From positions 62,001-126,000 of the forward strand of contig CAWUHX010000279.1 in the NCBI GenBank assembly GCA_963922205.1: a stretch of 64,000 nucleotides of DNA, written 5' to 3'. Positions 24,496 to 35,900 of this stretch are shown here, piece after piece. The DNA comes from Romanomermis culicivorax. Lineage: Eukaryota > Nematoda > Enoplea > Mermithida > Mermithidae. The notes under the pieces are model-generated. The model was not told the origin of the DNA. It was given only the letters and a program-made list of their open reading frames with translations, and searched no databases. Each line of letters starts with the position of its first letter. The stretch's first letter is position 1. A program made the translations under genes and the position numbers.

Positions 24496-24910
24496 CATAA
24501 TTGGGGGGGAGTGCTATGGGAACCCCCCAGAAATCGTCGACCATATGGCTAGTCCTTGAGCGACCGTCCCCCAGGATATTCCAATTTTATGGCAAGCCAT
24601 AGTAGCCGTAGGGACCCCCATACATTTGGTTGGGAAAATGCAGAAAAATGTCAATTTTTTGATGAAAAATATGGATTTTTGAACAAAAATGGTCAAAAAT
24701 GTGAAATTTCTGGGCGTTTCGCGCCGTGAATAAATTTTTCCGGTCTTTTTTTAAGAAAATTACTACTATACGGACTTTTTTCGTGAAAAAATCGTATCTT
24801 TTTCCCTTGAGAGACCCGTCCCCCCCAAAATTTTGGTAATTACTGATCCCCGGCCTAAAAAAAGTCGCCTGACCCCCTACCCCAGACCTCGGGGCCTTGT
24901 TACATGTTTG
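24496..24910 (+). mobile_element. Family A MITE A1
   Basis: 415 bp, from a degraded CATAATTGGGGGG start to TTACATGTTTG. TAAGGAAG and TAAGACAG flank it (6 of 8). Same body as A2 to A5 (CGTCGACCATATGGCTAG and so on). Confidence 0.75.
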
Positions 24911-25360
24911 TAAGACAGGAATACTCGCTTCAAAAAGTTCAGAGAGTTGACGTATATTTATCTTTCTCAAAGACTGTGTCAAGGAAAAAAGGCGGATGTA
25001 CATTAAATATCAAGATAAAATATTGAAGGTTACCACTTAAAACATGAGATAGTACAACGTTTAGGATGATATAAATTATTAAAGATTAAATGATAAGTGA
25101 AGGTAGACATGTTAAAAGCCGCGCCTGAACTTGGAAGTACATAATAACGATTATTAAAGTTATAAGCAATCAAGTTTGAGATTCTGACTTCTAAAATGCA
25201 CCAAAGTGCATGTTTTCTGCATCCGATCCTCAAATGCGGAAAGAGCCCAAAATTTTTTTCTCTTCTCCGAATTTTCCCCCTCAAAAAGCACGATTTGGGA
25301 AAAAACAGTGTTGGGGATTCGAGGTCGGATATAGAGAAACATTTTGATGCATTTTAAAAG

Positions 25361-25599
25361 CATACCTGTAATTGGGGGGACCCCCTAGTGGAACCCAATA
25401 CAAATGTCGCAATTACCCTCAACTTGGAAAAATTTGGAAAAAAGTAGCTTTTTGGCCTTTTTTTTGATTCGGAATTTTCGGGTTTTTTCAACTTTTTTCG
25501 GATTTTCGGGGACCCCCGATATTTTGGAAATTTTGGGACCCTCACCTCAAAATTGTGGGTTTACTTTCCCTCCAAACGGTCGAACCACTTGCAGATATG
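25361..25599 (+). mobile_element. Family B MITE B4
   Basis: 239 bp, CATACCTGTAATTGG to CTTGCAGATATG. Perfect 8-bp duplication TTTAAAAG (25353-25360 and 25600-25607). Confidence 0.88.
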
Positions 25600-26278
25600 T
25601 TTAAAAGTTCTTGCTGGTTGTAGAATTCAAATTTTCGGTTATCTGTCTGTTATTGAATTTTAGTTGCATGTTTTTAATATGACTTTGCTTGATTATGTAA
25701 AATGATTGAACTGACTTACTTGAAAATTATACATTTTATCCGGAGAATAAAAGCTAGATTGATTTTCCAGCGTTCTAGAATATGAATATCCGAAAAAAAT
25801 TCGTTCTTCGCGTGGGCATTAACGATATACAAATCCAAGAAAAGATTCAATCACAACAAAAATATCTGTGGCTGAACTTTTTTCCAATTGGTTATTTTTA
25901 TGCATTAGATCATTCGAAAAACATTTTTTTATGTTTTGTTATAATTATCTGTTTAGTTCAAAAATTTAATTTTTCCTGTTCTTTGGTAAATTGTCAGCTT
26001 CAAAAATATTAGAATGATTTAACAATCTTAAATGAGCAGCTGTGGACATTTTTGTGTCGTAACGAAGGACTTGACGAAGATGCAGAGTTTTTTAGACCAA
26101 TTACCAGCTAATGGCTCCTAGAAATTTAGCGGCACAAGCCAAATTGGCTTGTAAAAATTAAAGCCTAACAATCCTTTTGATTAGGCTGAAGAGTTTCCTG
26201 TTCGGTGATGCATTTTTATGCGTTTTAAAAAATACCGAAATTTTTTTGGTGCATGCCGAATTTTAAATTATTTATGAA

Positions 26279-27557
26279 CAGGGTTGGCAAAACCAAAGTT
26301 TCGAAATTTCGACTTTTTAATTTAATGTTTTTTGGGCTCTGCTATGTTTTTTTGTGGTTAAATTCTTCAGAATGTTTGGCACACATCGAAATAAATGTGA
26401 AAAAAATTGCTGGAAGCTCCCTCCATAATCTTAGATTAGTTAGGGAGTCTAAAAAGGGTAGCTAGAAGTATTTATCTTATCGGAAGTGTCATCACTTAAT
26501 GCTACAGGAAATTTCTATTATAACAGTTGAAATAAGAAAGACGAGTGAACAGAATAAAATAAGTAAAAAGGAAGCAAGAGCATGCGATATGTAAAAAGGA
26601 GATTCAAGAAAAAAGAGGACAAATGACGAATTAAGAGAAATATACAATACGTAATGTACGCAAGCCTGTAGGCGAGGGGGGGGGGTTGGGGTTCATGTCC
26701 TCCTGGATTGTATCGAGTGTCGAAAAAAGCAGAGGTACCTGTGGTTTTTTCTTCAAGAAAGAGTCAAGTCAAAAATGAAAATCGCAAATAGACATCTGAG
26801 ATGTGTCCAAATTTTTGCTTTTCAAACTTGTCTGTGGGCTAACAACAGCAAATTTGCCTTATTATATATACTAGTCTCGCTTGCGTGATGAATACGTAAA
26901 CTATCGATTGATTTATTATATATTTTTTCTACATCGTAGTGAAGTCAATTCACATAAAAACGAGCAACTTTAAAGCTCTCCTCTCTCTTAAACTAAAGGA
27001 TGCAGTCATTGAACATATCGTTGGTACTATGCAAAAAGGTTTTAAATTCACTTTTTATTGTTTTGAGAATATAGTGGTTCAAAGTTGAAAATTTGACCAA
27101 AAATCGAAATTTCATATTTCATTTTTGAATTTTTGTAGTTTGATATGTATAAATAATTTTTTACATACGAAAGAGACGTGCAAGCAGACCTCAAAAATAG
27201 TGATAATTCCAATTTTGTGAAAACTGGATTTATCACCCTTCTGCATGCTACCGACGATATGGGGTTCAATTAAGCTTAAGTGATCTGTATAAAATTTTCG
27301 TTGTTGTCTCATTTATATTTTGAAATTTTGATTGATTAATATCACATCTTTTCTGAACAAAACGTATCATAAAAATACGATTTTTTTCTACTATTTGTAG
27401 TGAAGTCAATTAAACTAAATTAATTGTTTTGGTTACTTAGATAGACACCAATACGTTCTAATCGGCTGATGTGAAAAAACAGTTTCCGGGTGATTGTAGA
27501 AAAAATCAAAAAACAGGGATTTTTTGTTTTTTATAAACCAAAGCCTTGCCAACTCTG
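26279..27557. mobile_element. hAT-like element F2
   Basis: CAGGGTTGGCAAAACC at the left and GCCTTGCCAACTCTG at the right are inverted. TTTATGAA (26271-26278) and TTTATGAT (27558-27565) match at 7 of 8. It shares body sequence with F1 in the opposite orientation (for example CATATCGCATGCTC). No transposase seen. Confidence 0.78.
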
Positions 27558-27606
27558 TTTATGATTCTAGCTATCATTTCTGTTGTGCGGTTAGAAAATG
27601 TGTTTT

Positions 27607-27846
27607 CGTGCCTGTAAGCGATCCGATCAGTGGGGAGGGGGTAAACCCAAAATTTTGGGGTTGGGGAACCAAACATTTGGGGGTCCCCAAAAAGTCGAAG
27701 AAACCGAAATTTTCGAAAATTTTTCCAGAAAAGGTCAAAAAGCTACTTTTTCATAATTTTTCCGAGTTGGGGGGAGGGGTTCCGACACTTGGGTTAGGGT
27801 TCGACCAAGTGAGGGGGTCCCCCTAATCCTCCCAATTACACGTATG
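27607..27846 (+). mobile_element. Family B MITE B5 (degraded)
   Basis: CGTGCCTGTAAGCG to CAATTACACGTATG, about 240 bp, with G runs inside. The flanking octamers agree only at 5 of 8, so the limits are approximate. Confidence 0.6.
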
Positions 27847-28760
27847 ATTATTTTCACAAAATCGTTTTGCGGTCCCTTGGAATTTTCGGCTGTCGTGAGC
27901 ATAAAATTTTTGCATTTGGAAAATGATTAAAACATCATCAGCATGGGAAAATGGCAGAGGTTCTTGCTGTCTGAAGAAGCCATCCAGCATAACGAACGGT
28001 GCTCTAATTGGTCTTTTAAGGTGATTGACAAAATTTATGTAAATATGCTGAAAGTTTTGCGTGGTTCGTCAAATAGCGAAAAAAATTTTAAGGGTTTGAT
28101 GTGCAAATAGTGCATTCTAAAAGGTCAAAACCTAAAAAAACTAAATGGAAAAAAATTCAAGGATTGATAAAGTGCATAAGTGCTCATTTTTCTCTATTTA
28201 CTGCATTCTCAAGTAGGCTGGAAATAAATCTTCTCAAGACTTGCTGCTTAGATGGAACGTCTAGTCCTGCATTTGGTACCTGGTTTAGTTCATTTCGTTC
28301 GTTGGCTTTAACCGCTGACGTCTATAGTAAGATGAATGACACTTCCAAATGAACAGAAATACAAATCTGACATACATATTTCCATTCTACTCCAATTCAC
28401 GAGCAGAAAAGATTCAGGACCAAAAAATGCATTTTGATGCACTTTGAACTAATTTTTTCTCGCGTAGAGTTCTAAACGTTCTGAAGGCGAGTTTTTAAAT
28501 TGGAAAATCATCGAAACATTATTCTAGACTGTAAATTTAGATCTTCCGTTCAGGAATAATTGTTGCGGAGATTTAATTTTCGTAGGAGTAATCAGGGTCA
28601 CACAAATGTCAATAGCGGCTGACTTTTCAGGCAATATATCGATATTATGTTTTCGACCGTTGTGTAGCATCGAATCTGACTGATCTGACTAAAATTTTTC
28701 GCTTTTTTCCCTTCGTTTATATGGATTACTGACTTCAGGAACATCAGGATGTATGAGTAA
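27847..28760. other. No gene or named element recognised
   Basis: One 83-codon open frame (28101-28352, plus) has no recognisable motif. Otherwise nothing seen. Confidence 0.4.
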
Positions 28761-29092
28761 CAGAGGTCCCCAAGGTCGAAAATTTAGGTAGGGGTAAAAT
28801 CATGAATTGTAAGACCTTTTTTTGCTCGCAAGTTTTCTGTGGAGGGGGCGGTGCAGTACTCTCACCATAAAACAATTCTCACTTACAACTTACAAAAATG
28901 ATTAATGCCCCTACTTTACGCTTTTTACGGTCGAACACCATTTACTATTTGAAATTATACGCAGAGAATAGTCACACTTGAACATTGTCGTGTCGACTGA
29001 TTCCTGCACATTTCAAGAATCGGGCACAACATGCTTTTGGAAACATTATTTGAACCAGCATCTTCAGACCTTATTCCATCACTGATAACGGT

Positions 29093-29163
29093 TGCAACAG
29101 TGCTTCCAATTGAAAGTGCTGATGCTGAATGTGGCTTTAGTATTATTAATCTCATTAGATTAT
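29093..29163 (+). pseudogene. hAT transposase C-terminal fragment in D2
   Basis: About 24 codons resembling the E-S-A-D-A-E-C-G-F-S block of hAT transposases, ended by TGA. Further transposase-like sequence to about 29330 is out of frame. The same block in D1 (about 1190-1245) is broken differently. Confidence 0.6.
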
Positions 29164-29445
29164 GAACAACGAGTTTGAAACCAGGTACCACAACCTGATC
29201 TGCATCAACGGACCTCGGATGCCTCAACTCATAGCAGGAAAGTATGCCACAGCTTGGGTAACCATATGCGCACAGAAGACCCAACGCAGAAGCGGGAAAA
29301 AAGAAAGGAGAGCATGAAGAGGAAGAATTTTAAGAACATAATGTTTTTCTTCCCAAGGGGCGATTTTTTGATAGATCACATATACATAAGTCATTATTTG
29401 ATCTCCCAATTATATATAATGATTTCCTTCAAGATTAATGTGCTG

Positions 29446-29917
29446 CATACATGTAATTGGGGGGGGGGGAAGTGCTATGGGAACCCCCCAGAAATCGTCG
29501 ACCATATGGCTAGCCACTGGGCGACCCCCCCAGGATTTTCCATTCCTACGGCTAGCCATATGGTAGCCCTAGGGACCCCCATAGTTTTAGTCGGAAAAAT
29601 ACTGAAAAATGTCAATTTTTGAACAAATAATGATCAAAATCGTCAATTTTCTCGGCAATTCGCGCCATCAGTACATATTTTATCATTTTCTAGACAAAAA
29701 TTACAACTTTTTAAACCGTTTTTCGGACATTTTTCATGAAAAAAATCGAATTTTTTTTCCTTCAGGGACCCCTCCCCCCAAAATTTCGGGAATTACTGAC
29801 CCCCGGCCCCAAAAAAGTGCTCCAACCCCCCCCCCCCAGACCTCGGAGCTCCGTTACATGTATGATGTAAAAGTGCTCCAACCCCCCCCCAGACCTCGGA
29901 GCTCCGTTACATGTATG
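29446..29917 (+). mobile_element. Family A MITE A2, nested in D2
   Basis: CATACATGTAATTGG to GTTACATGTATG, with a perfect 8-bp duplication ATGTGCTG (29438-29445 and 29918-29925). The last roughly 50 bases (AAGTGCTCCAACCCC to GTTACATGTATG) are tandemly duplicated, which explains its 472-bp length against about 410 bp in the other copies. Confidence 0.9.
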
Positions 29918-30624
29918 ATGTGCTGATATATCCTCTCCTAAAAATCGCTATATGGCACAGAAGTTGCACACTTTCCCATTATCATCTGCTCAGTAAATGT
30001 GTCAAAAAGACCAGTGGGTAATTCCTCTCAAGCACACATTGTGCAATTTTTCTCGAATTACTATAACCTACTGAGGAGAGGATGAGGTCTACCAAAATTT
30101 TTTGCTATAGTGAGCTGTTTTTATGGGGATAGTAAATGAATTTGTAAATCTAAAACCGGGGTAATATTCCCCCCCCTACCCTCCCATGGGGTGCTCTGAT
30201 GAGTAAGCTCTGAACGTGCATAATTGATGCATCTTTGACCGGTTTCATGCTCAAAGATCGATCAAAAAATATTTTTTCGAAAAATATTTTTGTACACTAA
30301 AAATCATGATTTTTTGTTTACTTATGCCTAGAACTTCTCTCAGATAACACGCGAGTTCCTGTTCTTTTCTTCATAGCGAAAAACATGATGTTGAAAAATG
30401 TAGGTAGGCTGTTTCAAAAATGTGTAGGTTTTTTATGCATTGCAGCTTCTAAAATGCCGGAAAATTAAATTCATGATCTCTTATGCAAGAAAAAAGGTCC
30501 GAATTTTCCGTTCTTAAACGTGTTTTTTTCATTTTACAAATTCTAAAAATTATGCTGACACTTTCATATGTTGGAAAAATTGAAAGCCAAAAGTTTAAAT
30601 TTCTGAAAATTACTTCCACTTGAT

Positions 30625-30780
30625 ATGGCCGTGCGCAGAATTTTTTCATGAGGGGGGGGCGGGCTAAATTTTTCTACTGAATAGCCCCAGAAAATGTTGA
30701 TTTTACGCGATACACTGTGTGCATGCTGCCTCAATGGGGGGGGGGGGGGGTCGGCCCCCACCCCCTTGTGCACGGCCCTG
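30625..30780. mobile_element. Small MITE-like element with GGCCGTGC ends
   Basis: ATGGCCGTGCGCAG at the left and CTTGTGCACGGCCCTG at the right are inverted, with runs of G (30735-30750) and C inside. The target duplication cannot be separated from the following TA repeat. Confidence 0.45.
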
Positions 30781-30989
30781 TATATATATACACATACATA
30801 TTATTATTTTCTATCACGCGCAATTTTATAATATATCACATCAAGCGTACGCTCTTGATCAGTCACTGTTCAAGAAAGCTGGTTAACCGTGAAATTGGAG
30901 TCAGCAGAAAGATGGAACAGTACACAGCTCAGGTTTTCAGTGGCGACTGACGTTAAGTCTACTTGCATCAACCTATACAAGGATTTTAA

Positions 30990-32003
30990 AGGCCCGTTTA
31001 TATTCCACGCGAGCGCGTTCGCGCACGCGAGCATTTTCAACCAATCAGAATGCTCGCGAAGCGCGCGCGCAAAGGGACATTTATAAACGTATATTTGCCT
31101 GTGCACGCGCAAAAAGTATAAACGTGAAAAATTAGCTCGCGCATAGCACAAAAGTCGAGCGCGTACATGTAAAAGCGCGATCGCGAACAAATAGAACATG
31201 TTATATTTTTGCGAGCACGCGAACAACGTGCAGTCACCATTTCCAACCCGAGAAACTACAATTTATGTTGAATGGTGAGTTTTAAGCGGTGCTTTTTTCA
31301 CTGAAACGCGTTTTTTGTGAAGTCCCTGTTCCCGGGACGCATTGCTTCAGTGCTAAACCATTGCTTCAGTGCTTGAACATTCTATCTTTTTTCCCACAGA
31401 TAAAATCTATGGGAAAACCCCAAAACCCAAAAATCGGCAAATTTACCACCCAGAAAAACCCAGTCCCTGCCAGCCCTTCGTCTAATATACTGGACTTAAG
31501 ATTTATATTCGAGCTAAAAAAATGCGTCTCGCGAATAAACAACATTCACTTAAAACCTACTTCAGCGCGGGGTATCGGAAAAATCGGTTTTCAGCTTTTT
31601 AACACAATTTCCATAAAAAAATTTCCTTAAAATTTTTACACAGGATTGCGTGAGTAAAAAAAAGTTCTACACGAGTCCAAAAAGTTCACATGAAACGAGT
31701 TTTAAAAAAGAATGTTTGGAAACTCTGGCTAGAATACAACTAACTGTGTCCCGTCTACACTTGAAAAATACATATCACATTCACAGTACAGTATGAATGG
31801 TTCTTTAGATTAACAAGTTAATCTTTCGTCTATAAGAAGGAACGACATACAATGCTCGCGTTTTTGTTCTAAATGCTCTCGCTGCTCGGGCGAAAGCATT
31901 TGCGACGCCCTTTTGCGCGCGCATTTTTTCCCAATTTCGTTCGCGTACGCGCTCACGCGCGCTATCGCGTACACGCTCTCGCTCGCGTGGGTATAAACGG
32001 GCC
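30990..32003. mobile_element. Element I2: CpG-rich inverted ends at TTAA
   Basis: GGCCCGTTTATATTCCACGCG at the left is inverted at the right (CGCGTGGGTATAAACGGGCC). TTAA lies at 30986-30989 and again at 32004-32007, the piggyBac-type signature. The outer 150 bp on each side are dense in CGCG words, in contrast to the AT-rich surroundings. An internal hairpin CGCGAGCATT/AATGCTCGCG lies near 31030-31062. No transposase. Confidence 0.72.
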
Positions 32004-32119
32004 TTAAGAATCGGCTACTGGAGCTCAGGAATGTCCGCTTGCACCAAACTAGGAGGTCAGGAGCCTCAGAGATAGTGAGTCGTTCAGGAGTATTCACGTG
32101 ACACTAAACGCTCCCACAG

Positions 32120-32460
32120 CATACCTGTAGGACACTCAGTCCGTTGGGAGGGAGGGTAAAGTTCGCATTTGTGGGATGGGGTATCCAATTTCCCTGAAAT
32201 CTTGGGGGTCCTAAAACATTCAAAAAAATGGTCAGGATTTTCCGCAAAATCTTGGAGGGATCCTAAAATAATCGAAAATGGCTAGAAATTTTAAAAATAT
32301 AGTGGAAATTTTAAGAAAATTTTGAAAATTTTTCCAAAAGGTCAAAAAATGTCATTTTTTCTCTAATTTTTTTGAGTTGGAGGGAGGGTTCCGACATTTG
32401 TGTGCTATGTAGGTCCGATCGAGTCGAGGGGGGAGGTCCGTCCCAATTACAGGTTATATG
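32120..32460 (+). mobile_element. Family B MITE B6 (long, degraded)
   Basis: CATACCTGTAGGACAC to CAATTACAGGTTATATG, with G-rich zones at both ends. No clear 8-bp duplication. Confidence 0.6.
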
Positions 32461-32890
32461 TATTACAGTAGTTCATTTTTTCATGAAGGAACACGGTCAT
32501 TCTATATTGTCTCATTTTTGAGCAACTTAGATTGGTGAATCACAAGTTACTTGAAAAATATCACGTGTTGTACCAATTTTAATTTGTTTTTATCTCATCA
32601 ATCACTCAATCGAGAAAGTTTGCTTTCGATAAGCGCCGCTCTTCCCTCGGAGATTTCATGCGACTGAGAATCGAGAGCCTTACCCAAAATTTTGCAATAA
32701 TTTTCCAAGAATTGGCGTTTTAAAAATGCAATGTTGTTGTCAATGACTGAGACAGTCATTGAAGCGCAATTCATGTGTAAAATTTGATGACTAAATCATA
32801 TCATAGAGCAAAATTTCTGAATTCGAAGTCTATCAATAAGCAGTTGTTAGTTGCCAACTGTCAATTTTGATTGAAAGACTTTTTGCTTTC

Positions 32891-32947
32891 AGGGACTTCA
32901 TCATCCTAACTACTTCCGCTCGGCACCAATCAAAAATTTGAAATACA
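32891..32947 (+). promoter_or_regulatory. Probable splice acceptor and 5' leader of OGDH
   Basis: A pyrimidine-rich stretch ending TTTGCTTTCAG at 32892 lies 55 bases before the OGDH start codon. This suggests that the start codon sits in a second exon behind a non-coding first exon somewhere upstream. No TATA box or initiator was recognised with confidence in 32461-32890. Confidence 0.4.
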
Positions 32948-35900
32948 ATGTTCAAATCTAAATATATTTATTGTCGATCGAAATCAGCTCACAATTTAAA
33001 ACGTTTTTTGATCAATAATCCCATAAGTTCAAATTGTCAAGCTACGATCGCTTGCCGATTTAATGCGAATGTGGCCGGCGGCTCAAAATCGTCCACTCCG
33101 ACGAACTGTGCGCCGAAACGCGCAGGTTCGTCGGTAGCCATGGCTCGTCTAGGAGCTGAACCTTTCCTAACCGGAACGTCCTCCATTTATATCGAAGAAA
33201 TGTATCACGCGTGGTTGGAAAATCCGTCGAGCGTTCATAAAGTGCTTTTTTGGGATGAATCAGTTCTGATTTTAGCATGTTCCCCTTTTTCAGAGTTGGG
33301 ATACGTTTTTTAGTAGCGTACAAGCCGGTTTACAACCGGGCGCCGCTTATACCGCTCCCCCGACGTTGGCGCCAAACAGTATATTTTCTGCGCCGAGGAG
33401 CGTTTTCGCCACTGATGAAAAGTCCATAACGGATCATTTGAGCGTACAGTTGATAATAAGAAGTTTTCAGGTGACTTATTTTTCATCTTGCAGTGCAACG
33501 AGTATTTTTTCACACTTGATGTGAGCAACCGTTTTTTTGTATTTTTTTACAGACACGAGGGCACAATATCGCTGATTTAGATCCTTTAGGAATCAACAGC
33601 GCAGATCTTGATGATACGATACCTCCCGAGTTGGAATTGTCGACTTATGGCTTGAGTAAAATTATAGAGAAAATGAATGTATCGATATAATATTTATTAA
33701 GCGTGTGTGTACAGGCGAAAAAGATTTAGATCGAGAGTTCATTCTTCCTAGAAGTACGCATATAGGCGGTGATCAAAAGAGTTTAACGCTACGTGAAATT
33801 TTAACCAGATTGAAAGTATTCGGTAGTTCAACGTGTAATCTTGACGCATCATTAATTTTGTTCTTCAGAGTATTTATTGTAAGCATATTGGCATAGAATA
33901 TATGCATATAAACAATTTTGAACAACAAAATTGGATCCGAGAACGTTTCGAGACGCCTCACGTCGCCGAATTATCCCCCGAAAAGAAGAAAGTTCTCTTT
34001 AAACGATTAATCCGGTCGAATAAGTAACATTTGCCGAATTAATTTTCATCACATGTTAAGGTCTGCATCAGTCTTTCTTACCCGCCTTCAGATTCGAAGA
34101 TTTTTTGGCCAAAAAATGGCCGTCGGAAAAGCGATTCGGTTTAGAAGGGTGCGAAGTTTTAATTCCAGCTTTAAAACAAATTATCGATCGATCTTCGGAA
34201 TTAGGCGTCGAAAATTTCGTTGTCGGCATGCCTCACAGAGGACGTTTGAATGTTTTGGCCAATGTGGCTCGAAAACCCTTGGAATCGATTTTCTCTCAAT
34301 TCAATACGTTGGAGCCTGCTGATGAAGGAAGCGGCGATGTTAAATATCATTTGGGTTTGTGTTTAGGGAAAAAATTTCAGCTATTTGTCTCAAAGTTAGA
34401 AATTAATTACGCACGTTTTAGTACTCATTTTCTTAAAAATTTCAAGTGAATTTTCGCTTTTAAATCCTCGTTTTTATTATTTTTGTTAAAATTTGTGAGA
34501 ATTTTGATGTTTTGAGTTTCAATCCACATTTCTTCGCCATACTGGAAGAAATTTTTGACGTTATTCTCTCGAAGGGAATATTTCCAAATTTTCACCAGGC
34601 GTTTCTATCGATCGACTAAATACGCAAACACAAAAAAAAGTTCGCATAGCTTTGGTGGCTAACCCTTCGCATTTGGAAGCCGTCGATCCGGTCGTTCAAG
34701 GAAAATTACGCGCTGAACAATTCTACAGCAACGACCCGGACGGATCGCACAACATGAGCATTTTAATGCACGGTGATGCGGCTTTCGCCGGCCAAGGCGT
34801 CGTCTACGAAACTTTTCATTTGAGTGACTTGCCGGCGTATACGGTCCACGGATCTATTCATATTGTCGTTAATAACCAGGTAATTTTCTCCGGAAAAGAG
34901 AGAAACTTATTCTACTTGAAGTTTTGAAGTTTGCCTCGAAACTTTATGCAAAGAGCTAGCAAAAACTTGTTAAAACTGTCAAAAAAATTCAATCGTTTTG
35001 AATCGAATAGCATTAAGCTGTTTGATGGCTGACTTTAGACATTTAAAATATTTGAAGTTCAGAAGAACATCAACCACTGAAATTATACCTGGACAAATCT
35101 TATTGATTCATCTGGTACCAGCCAGCCCAAAAAGTTGGTTGGTTCCCGAATCCTTTTGATGGTTGCCATGCCAAACGAGGGTAGGGAACCAGACGCATAG
35201 TAAATTTATCTTAAATAAAATAGATAGAATGGAATCTCTCAAGCTTATTCAATAGTCTACAAACTTTTTAAGACATACCAATATACCCATAGAAAACCTG
35301 GAAAGTCAGAGAAAAAAATTATGCCTAGAAAATCTGGAAAAGTCTGAGAACTTGAAAAAAACATTTTTGTGCGTTTTAGATTAGAACCGATTCGGATTTG
35401 GCTTGCGCGCGACACTGACAGTCAAGTACTATTATTCAATTAACATTTAATTTGATTTTTCTGTCGATCGTATTCATATATTTTCCCACTCAATGAGTGT
35501 TATGAATCATGATAGTCATAGGCAGATTAAAAGAGGAAAAATCATTGTGATCGGTTTTCCTGCGTGCTTTGTACATACCTTTTACCATTTTATGATTTGG
35601 TAATAAATCTGAAAAAAACTGGAAAATTCTGGAAAAATGACCCAGGTAAGCCTCAGAATTTCACTTTTAAAATGACAAACGTTCTTGGCTCCACACAAAG
35701 ATCTTTCTGATATCTTTGTTCAAAATATATAAAGATTTTGTCGACATTACCTGACCAAAAAACGCTTCGCCAGACTTAAAAATCAGAAAACACCGAAAAA
35801 TTTTTTGGTGCGGCTTCTATTTCATAATTCTTCAGAATGGTCCATCCAATGTTTTTTTTCCTTTCTACAATGTTGAGGGTTCGACGTGAGAAAATATGAA

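Larger units (their letters stand above)
23960..25310 (-). repeat. Family E copy E13, interrupted by B3 and A1
   Basis: Collinear with E2 from the CATAATGACTTTG region to the right end GGGAAAAAACAGTG near 25310. The left end is truncated. Two MITEs are inserted at 24094 and 24496. The reading before and after each insertion continues the family E sequence. Confidence 0.75.
28761..30198 (+). mobile_element. hAT-family element D2
   Basis: CAGAGGTCCCCAAGG to CATGGGGTGCTCTG, with a perfect 8-bp duplication ATGAGTAA (28753-28760 and 30199-30206). Near 29093-29163 the plus strand reads VLPIESADAECGFSIINLIR, the hAT C-terminal dimerisation motif, then meets a stop. MITE A2 is inserted at 29446. Closest relative in the window is D1. 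Confidence 0.9.

Noticed and set aside
28955..29284. 109-codon minus-strand frame
   Set aside because: Lies antisense to the hAT transposase remnant in D2; the plus strand carries the recognisable motif.
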